From NCBI GenBank assembly GCA_012962595.1, contig DTXE01000214.1:1-10432 (forward strand): a DNA stretch of 10,432 bases. Reading direction: 5' to 3'. Every line of letters begins with the position of its first letter. Position 1 is the first letter of the stretch. Below are positions 6,139 through 10,432 of this stretch, one piece after another. Under the pieces are notes generated by a model. That model did no database searches and was not told the DNA's origin. It saw nothing but the letters and a program-made list of their open reading frames with translations. This DNA comes from Syntrophaceae bacterium (GTDB taxonomy: Bacteria > Desulfobacterota > DTXE01). The position numbers and the translations under genes were made by a program.

Positions 6139-6609
6139 CTAACCTTTCTCCAAAACCCCTTTCACTGTAAGGACAATTTTGTCTGCTTTGATGTCCTCCA
6201 TCTTATAATATATTCCTCCTAAAGAGTCACAGATCTCTAGCATTTTACTGGAAGATGTAAGTCCACTTTCCGTATCTATTACTATGGACCTTATCCCAGA
6301 TAGTCTTATCCAGTGAGCTATTTCCTTAGCCTCTTCTAAGGCATTTCCTCCTATAATATTCAAGAGGGAAGGCAGCCAGAAACGACGCAAGTTGGAGTAC
6401 CAGAAGCGGGTTATACGCTGGGAATTGTCCAATGTTTGGTCTCCACCCATGGTTACATTAGCCTTCCCATCGGAGATGAGAACTAAAATAGGTTCCATAT
6501 GTGAATCTTTCCGTATACTATTGGTTAGCACAACATGAGCTAAGTACAGTCCCTTGGAAAGCGGTGTATTCCCACCAGTAGGCAGTTTCTCCAGGCTTTT
6601 TTCGGCCAA
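6139..6609 (-). CDS. Cobaltochelatase/Mg-chelatase-type subunit, C-terminal VWA fragment (frameshifted from upstream ORF)
   Basis: This frame holds the second half of a von Willebrand A domain and belongs with the ORF ending at 6617. Removing one base of the AA pair at 6621-6622 (TT on the coding strand) fuses them as ...[17 protein letters not shown], which is exactly how related chelatase subunits read. Visible motifs are LPTGGNTPLSKGL, which carries the MIDAS threonine, and LVLISDGKANVTMGG, which carries the MIDAS aspartate. The end, SIVIDTESGL, ICDSLGGIYYKME and KADKIVLTVKGVLEKG, is also typical. A stretch around TRFWYSNLRRFWLPSLLNIIG looks like an insertion relative to the short SDG-to-helix segment I expect. 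The nominal start (TTG 6609) has no ribosome site and is internal to the domain, so independent translation is unlikely. The stop is TAG at 6139-6141, convergent with recJ. Confidence 0.82.
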   Translation of the reverse strand: MAEKSLEKLPTGGNTPLSKGLYLAHVVLTNSIRKDSHMEPILVLISDGKANVTMGGDQTLDNSQRITRFWYSNLRRFWLPSLLNIIGGNALEEAKEIAHWIRLSGIRSIVIDTESGLTSSSKMLEICDSLGGIYYKMEDIKADKIVLTVKGVLEKG

Positions 6610-6616
6610 TTCTATA

Positions 6617-6633
6617 CTAGAAGGTTGGAGGAA
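6617..6633 (-). other. Frame-break site in the chelatase gene (+1 relative to upstream frame)
   Basis: The coding strand reads CCT CCA ACC TTC TAG in the upstream frame, while the downstream frame reads TCT AGT ATA GAA. The two frames are both open only over this window: the downstream frame has its own stop at 6634-6636. One extra T (either of the pair at 6621-6622) accounts for the break exactly. No CTT-TGA, CCC-T or other classic +1 slippery sequence, and no Shine-Dalgarno-like stimulator just upstream, is present. An A_AAA_AAG heptamer lies downstream, near 6599-6607, but beyond the stop and with the wrong shift direction. Confidence 0.85.
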
Positions 6634-8194
6634 CTAATAAACAGGCATCGCCCCGCCTAAAGGCTATCAGTCCAATTCTATCCCGTTTCTGATAGGCATC
6701 AATTAGCAAAGAGAAAATGGCACCTTTAGTCTCTATCATTCTTCTGTTGGCCCCCATGGAACCGCTAGCATCTACTACAAATAGAATAGTGTGGCCGATC
6801 TTTCTTTCCCTTAGTTTTCTTCGAATATCCGGAGGTTTAATTGCCAAGGCTAGGCCATCCTTTTCCCTGTACATCTGATACGGAGCTGCGGCCCTAATGG
6901 TTGCATCCAGTGCAACATCACATATTTTATCCTGGGGCATAATACTTCGCACATACTTTCCTGATCTATTCTGAACTTTTGCCCTGTCCCTTTTCCCAAA
7001 ACCTTTCTTGACACACCCATCCCTAGGGAAGGTCAATTCCCTTACTTGAAAAGGGGCTCCAGTCTCAAATATCGCATCAGAAGAAACCCTCCGGGTTACC
7101 TCCTTATCTCCATTATTAAGCCTCTCAGCCACGGTGTTTTGATCTTGGCTTTGATTTTTCTGCTCTTTGTCCTTTGTGCCACATTGTTCAATGGACTGTT
7201 CTATCTTTTTCAGATCCACCATAGGCTTGAACGGTCTTCTTCCCATACGATGACTGAGTACTAGCCTTGCAGCCTCTTTAATATCTATATCTTCAATCTC
7301 CGTCCGTTCATGATATGAGGCCAAAGTTTTTGCTACTTTAAGCATAAAGATGTCGGCTCGATGACCATCTACACCCATATTAGTGGCAATCCTGGTAACC
7401 AATTCCAATATCCTATCACTATATGTTACTTGAGGCAGTATCTCCTTTGCTTTCAGAATAGCATCCCTTAATAGATCCTGTTGTTTTTGCCACCTATTCT
7501 CAAAGGCATATGGATCTCTCTCAAATTCCATCCACCTATGAACTATCTCCATCCTTTGTGTTATCTCAGTAATTCCTTTAATCTCCACACAAAGTCCAAA
7601 TCTGTCCAAAAGCTGGGGTCTAAGTTCCCCTTCTTCTGGATTCATAGTGCCAATGAGGATAAAGCGTGCGGGGTGGGTGAAAGAAATCCCCTCTCTTTCC
7701 ACTATATTGACTCCCATGGCTGCAGCATCCAGAAGTACATCTACTATATGGTCATCGAGCAGATTTACCTCATCCACATATAAGATTCCACGATTAACCT
7801 CTGCTAATATACCAGGTTCGAAGACCTTATGGCCCTGTTTTATGGCACGCTCTATATCGAGCGTACCAATAACTCGATCTTCAGTAGCTCCCAAGGGCAG
7901 ATCTACTACATGTCTTCTTCTCCTGATTATAGGTAACTTTTCGCCTTTTGCCATTCTATTTCTGCATTCCTCACACATATTTTGGATATTGTAGGGATGG
8001 CAGTTAAATCTACAATCTTTTACCACCTCAATCTCGGGCAGTAGAAAGGCTAGTCCCCGTGCGGCAGTGGACTTGGCTGTCCCCTTTTCTCCCCGTATCA
8101 GAACACCTCCTAAATTGGGATTGATGGCATTAAGTATCAGGGCCTTTTTCATATCCTCCTGCCCGACAATGGCAGTAAAGGGAAAGACATTCAT
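6617..8194 (-). CDS. Cobaltochelatase/Mg-chelatase-type subunit, ChlI-like AAA+ plus start of ChlD-like VWA domain (frame broken)
   Basis: This fused medium subunit of CobN-type cobaltochelatases (ChlD-like; ATP-driven metal insertion into a tetrapyrrole) is 525 aa in this frame. The AAA+ part shows Walker [10 protein letters not shown] (35-43), Walker [11 protein letters not shown] (137-146), [20 protein letters not shown] (180-199) and the sensor region GVDGHRADI (274-282). A four-cysteine motif, C61-x3-C65-x8-C74-x2-C77, is typical of the cobaltochelatase-type branch rather than plain ChlI and could bind metal. A polar linker (~330-370) leads to the VWA MIDAS motif DASGSMG (475-481). The frame then stops at TAG (6617-6619) after VPPTF, in mid-domain. 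The ATG at 8194 has GGAG six bases upstream and lies 33 bp after hflC, so it is probably cotranscribed. The corrected length would be near 685 aa, normal for the family. No cobN or other cobalamin gene is in view. Confidence 0.88.
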   Translation of the reverse strand: MNVFPFTAIVGQEDMKKALILNAINPNLGGVLIRGEKGTAKSTAARGLAFLLPEIEVVKDCRFNCHPYNIQNMCEECRNRMAKGEKLPIIRRRRHVVDLPLGATEDRVIGTLDIERAIKQGHKVFEPGILAEVNRGILYVDEVNLLDDHIVDVLLDAAAMGVNIVEREGISFTHPARFILIGTMNPEEGELRPQLLDRFGLCVEIKGITEITQRMEIVHRWMEFERDPYAFENRWQKQQDLLRDAILKAKEILPQVTYSDRILELVTRIATNMGVDGHRADIFMLKVAKTLASYHERTEIEDIDIKEAARLVLSHRMGRRPFKPMVDLKKIEQSIEQCGTKDKEQKNQSQDQNTVAERLNNGDKEVTRRVSSDAIFETGAPFQVRELTFPRDGCVKKGFGKRDRAKVQNRSGKYVRSIMPQDKICDVALDATIRAAAPYQMYREKDGLALAIKPPDIRRKLRERKIGHTILFVVDASGSMGANRRMIETKGAIFSLLIDAYQKRDRIGLIAFRRGDACLLVPPTF

Positions 8195-8227
8195 CTTACG
8201 CTCCGTATTTGGCTCCTGATCTCCCTT

Positions 8228-9184
8228 TCAGTAGCCTTTTATTCTCCTTTCTTCAGAATACTTCTTAAGGTACTTAAAGAAATCGCTGTCGGTGCCTAAG
8301 ATAAGTGTGCTGTCCTTACCCAAGGTGTCTTTATAAATGTCCAAGGTTTTGACGAAGGAGTAAAAATCCGGATCCCTGCTGAAGGCCTCAGCATAAATCC
8401 TGGTGGCCTCTGCATCAGCCTTCCCCTTTATCTCTTGAGCCTTTCTGTAGGCCTCCGAGGTGATACGCCGCATCTCTTTTTCCTTATCACCTTCGATTTT
8501 TTGACTCTCCCCTCTACCTTCCGATCTGAATTTCTCAGCTATCTGTTTCCTCTCAGCAATCATTCTCTGATAAACTGTTTTCCTGACCTCCTCCACATAG
8601 TTAATCCGTTTGATACGGACATCCACCAATTCGATTCCAAACTTCGCCAGCTTGGGTTTGGCCTGTTCCAAGATCATCTGGGTAATCTTCTCTCTTCCTA
8701 CCTTGACAGGTGGTATAGGTTGTCTTTTAAACCCCTCTAGCCCTACCTCAAAGATGTCCATCTCCCGGTTGGAGTTTCTCACAGCTTCAATTAGGGGGTA
8801 GGAGGTAATGGCATTTCTAACAGCGGGATCTATTATGTCATCCAGACGAGCCAGGGCAGCAGTCTCGTTATTTACCGATTGGAAAAATTTTAAGGGGTCT
8901 ACGATCTTCCACCGTGCAAAGGTATCCACCCAGATGAAGGTCTTATCCAGAGTAGGAATCTGTCCTGCCTCCCCATCCCATTCTAAGAGATTCTTGGGGA
9001 AGTAGTTGGCTTGCTGAACAAAGGGAATCTTGAAGTAAAGGCCGGGTTCAGTAATGGGCTCCCCAACTGCCTTTCCAAATTGGGTAATGACCACCTGCTG
9101 GGTCTCATCCACCACAAAGGCTGCCCCACTAACCACAATAAATCCTATGATAATTAATATGATAAGTGAACCCTTGAATTTCAC
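8228..9184 (-). CDS. hflC: Band 7/SPFH protease-modulator protein HflC
   Basis: HflC pairs with HflK in a large inner-membrane cage that surrounds and modulates the FtsH protease; most of it faces the periplasm. The 318-aa protein has one N-terminal membrane anchor (about residues 5-23, LIILIIIGFIVVSGAAFVV). The SPFH domain follows at once (DETQQVVITQFGKAV, EPGLYFKIPFVQ). The HflC-type mid region TFARWKIVDPLKFFQSVNNE lies at 88-107, a long charged helix runs about 195-265 (ERKQIAEKFRSEGRGESQKI), and the ending is DSTLILGTDSDFFKYL. The start is GTG at 9184, sharing GTGA with the hflK stop, with AGGAGG six bases upstream inside hflK. This indicates translational coupling. All expected parts are present. 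ftsH is not in the window. Confidence 0.93.
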   Translation of the reverse strand: MKFKGSLIILIIIGFIVVSGAAFVVDETQQVVITQFGKAVGEPITEPGLYFKIPFVQQANYFPKNLLEWDGEAGQIPTLDKTFIWVDTFARWKIVDPLKFFQSVNNETAALARLDDIIDPAVRNAITSYPLIEAVRNSNREMDIFEVGLEGFKRQPIPPVKVGREKITQMILEQAKPKLAKFGIELVDVRIKRINYVEEVRKTVYQRMIAERKQIAEKFRSEGRGESQKIEGDKEKEMRRITSEAYRKAQEIKGKADAEATRIYAEAFSRDPDFYSFVKTLDIYKDTLGKDSTLILGTDSDFFKYLKKYSEERRIKGY

Positions 9185-10209
9185 TTTTGCCCTCCTCTCT
9201 GGCCCAGATTTAAAAGGGGGATTATTCCCCTCTGTTCGGAGTCCACAATATATTTGCTACCCAGTTTGGGGAACACCTCATGGAGGGCCTCTAGATATAG
9301 GCGCCTTCGGGTCACATCCTTAGACTTGGCATACGCTTTCCAGAGGGAGATAAATCGGGCTGCATCACCTTTGGCCCGATTGACCCGATCCAGATAATAT
9401 CCTTCAGCAGTCTTGATAGTCCTCTCAGCCTCACCTTTGGCTGCTGGTATAGCCTTATTGTATGCCTCTTTGGCCTGGTAAATCATCCTCTCCTTTTCTT
9501 GGAGGGCCTGATTTACCTCGTTGAAAGAGGGTTGGACCGGTTCGGGAACAGTGGTGGTCTTCATCTCTATGGTCACTAAGCTGATGCCTGTCTCAGCCTC
9601 GTTAAGTACATCTTGGAGAAGAACCTTGGCCTCGTTTGCGATTTCTTGCCTTTTACTAATTACCTCATTGATGCTGCGATCTCCCACCACCTGGCGCATG
9701 ACGGCCTCAGAAAGGTCCCTCAAGGTACCTCTTACATCCCTTACCTTGAACAGGTATTTATAGGGGTCACTGATCCGGTATTGAATAATCCAGGGAACTA
9801 CCCCCACATTCAGATCCCCTGTGAGCATAAGGGATTCTTCCAGATAAGCCTTTTGGGGAGCATATTCGGTTCTCACTCCAGCCCTAATGGTTCTGAGACC
9901 AAACTCCTCCTTGTACACCTTTCGCACTTTCACCTTAGTTACCTTTTCGATGCCTTTGGGTAGTTTGAAATGAAGACCTGGCTGGGTGAGTCGCACGTAC
10001 TTTCCAAATCTCTGTACCACCCCCACTTCATCTACTCCCACGGTGTAAAAGCCTGTAAATACCCAGATAAAGGCCACGATGGCCACTGCAATCCAGGCAC
10101 CGGGTACCTTTGGTATCTTTCCCTTGAATTTATCTTGAATATTTCTAATCCACTCTTCCAGAGGGGGTTGCTTATCAAAACTTCTTCCACCCATATCCTC
10201 CCAAGGCAT
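9181..10209 (-). CDS. hflK: Band 7/SPFH protease-modulator protein HflK
   Basis: HflK is the partner of HflC in the FtsH-modulating membrane complex. The 342-aa protein begins with a short charged cytoplasmic segment (about 1-37) containing an acidic/GG stretch. One membrane helix follows, near 38-56 (AWIAVAIVAFIWVFTGFYT), then the SPFH domain (VDEVGVVQRFGKYV, PGLHFKLPKGIEKV). The HflK-specific pattern TTVPEPVQPSFNEVNQALQE lies at about 219-238, with a long helical region after it (AAKGEAERTIKTAEGYYLDR). It is shorter at both ends than the E. coli protein, as is common outside gammaproteobacteria. ATG 10209 follows AAAGGAG at six bases. It heads a probable hflK-hflC-chelatase operon, and a sigma70-type promoter lies 33-61 bp upstream. 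Confidence 0.93.
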   Translation of the reverse strand: MPWEDMGGRSFDKQPPLEEWIRNIQDKFKGKIPKVPGAWIAVAIVAFIWVFTGFYTVGVDEVGVVQRFGKYVRLTQPGLHFKLPKGIEKVTKVKVRKVYKEEFGLRTIRAGVRTEYAPQKAYLEESLMLTGDLNVGVVPWIIQYRISDPYKYLFKVRDVRGTLRDLSEAVMRQVVGDRSINEVISKRQEIANEAKVLLQDVLNEAETGISLVTIEMKTTTVPEPVQPSFNEVNQALQEKERMIYQAKEAYNKAIPAAKGEAERTIKTAEGYYLDRVNRAKGDAARFISLWKAYAKSKDVTRRRLYLEALHEVFPKLGSKYIVDSEQRGIIPLLNLGQRGGQK

Positions 10210-10241
10210 AATAAACTCCTTTCATCAAAAACCTTTTTATT

Positions 10242-10270
10242 ACCATATTTTAACTTTTGAACTATGTCAA
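10242..10270 (-). promoter_or_regulatory. Sigma70-type promoter for hflK-hflC
   Basis: On the minus strand a perfect -35 box, TTGACA (10265-10270), is followed after 17 bp by TATGGT (10242-10247), which matches four of six -10 positions. The spacing is optimal, transcription would start near 10235, and the hflK ribosome site and ATG lie 25-30 bases further on. It was identified by eye. Confidence 0.65.
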
Positions 10271-10432
10271 GATAAAAGGGCTGCGTCAATCTCAGAGGAA
10301 ATGCTTCAGAACTGTTAAAGGTGGGAGAAGGGGCTTTTCTCTTGACAGGGACTGCGTGTGTCAATTACCATTCCTTAGATATCTTATGGGAGATAAAAAA
10401 TTTTGGAGAAACTGAATCCTCAGATTTTTAGG
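10271..10432. other. Intergenic DNA upstream of hflK to the window edge
   Basis: Beyond the hflK promoter and the short inverted repeat at 10342-10364, no open frame with a ribosome site and no RNA gene is visible. The last bases are AT-rich. The neighbouring gene, if divergent, begins outside the window. Confidence 0.5.
10342..10364. repeat. Inverted repeat TTGACA-N11-TGTCAA upstream of hflK
   Basis: A perfect 6-bp inverted repeat (10342-10347 and 10359-10364) with an 11-bp spacer lies about 75 bp upstream of the hflK promoter. It could be an operator. Alternatively, its left arm could be a plus-strand -35 box followed after 18 bp by TACCAT (10366-10371), driving a gene beyond the right edge. 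Six-base arms are short enough to occur by chance. Confidence 0.25.

Noticed and set aside
6599..6607. A_AAA_AAG heptamer as a -1 frameshift signal in the chelatase gene
   Set aside because: It lies after the TAG stop of the upstream frame, and the required shift is +1, so ribosomes would not reach or use it.
10032..10364. Minus-strand 110-codon frame overlapping hflK
   Set aside because: It runs through the hflK promoter and the secure hflK N-terminus in another frame and has no family resemblance.

Overview
The window looks like a piece of a moderately AT-rich chromosome from a Gram-negative, non-model bacterium. A paired HflK/HflC membrane complex, a cobalamin-type chelatase subunit and a canonical RecJ would fit a Desulfobacterota- or Nitrospirota-like lineage. 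That placement is inference from gene content only. No rRNA, tRNA, CRISPR array, transposase or integrase was found.

Layout. (1) Positions 1-2365, plus strand: the 3' part of a type I restriction-modification locus, with the hsdM C-terminus (cut by the window edge) and a complete two-domain hsdS. Between them sits a gene for a 23S-rRNA-intervening-sequence-type (S23/IVP) four-helix-bundle protein. It is bracketed by arrays of an 8-bp repeat, TTYAAGGG on the left and its complement CCCTTRAA on the right, so the arrays act as imperfect terminal inverted repeats. The repeats supply the stop codons of both hsdM and the S23 gene. A consensus Shine-Dalgarno at the end of hsdM is left without a start codon in range, so the unit looks like a cassette inserted at the hsdM/hsdS junction.

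(2) Positions 2377-4019, minus strand: a compact three-gene cluster convergent with hsdS. A membrane-type serine protease of the SDH/ClpP-crotonase fold comes first, then two ~100-aa proteins of unknown function; the last two overlap by 14 bp.

(3) Positions 4020-4410: a divergent intergenic region between the protease and recJ, with an AT-rich half next to the protease and a GC-richer, possibly structured or short-coding half next to recJ. (4) Positions 4411-6120, plus strand: intact single-strand exonuclease gene recJ.

(5) Positions 10209 down to 6139, minus strand: hflK-hflC followed by a cobaltochelatase/Mg-chelatase subunit fusing a ChlI-like AAA+ domain to a ChlD-like VWA domain. hflK and hflC overlap by 4 bp, and the chelatase starts 33 bp after hflC. 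The chelatase frame is broken inside the VWA domain by a single extra base, splitting its metal-binding MIDAS site between two ORFs. A good sigma70-type promoter lies just upstream of hflK.

The two most interesting signals are the octamer-bounded S23 cassette inside the hsd operon and the +1 frame break in the chelatase. Programmed frameshifting is described in chlD-type genes, but this site has no obvious slippery sequence.
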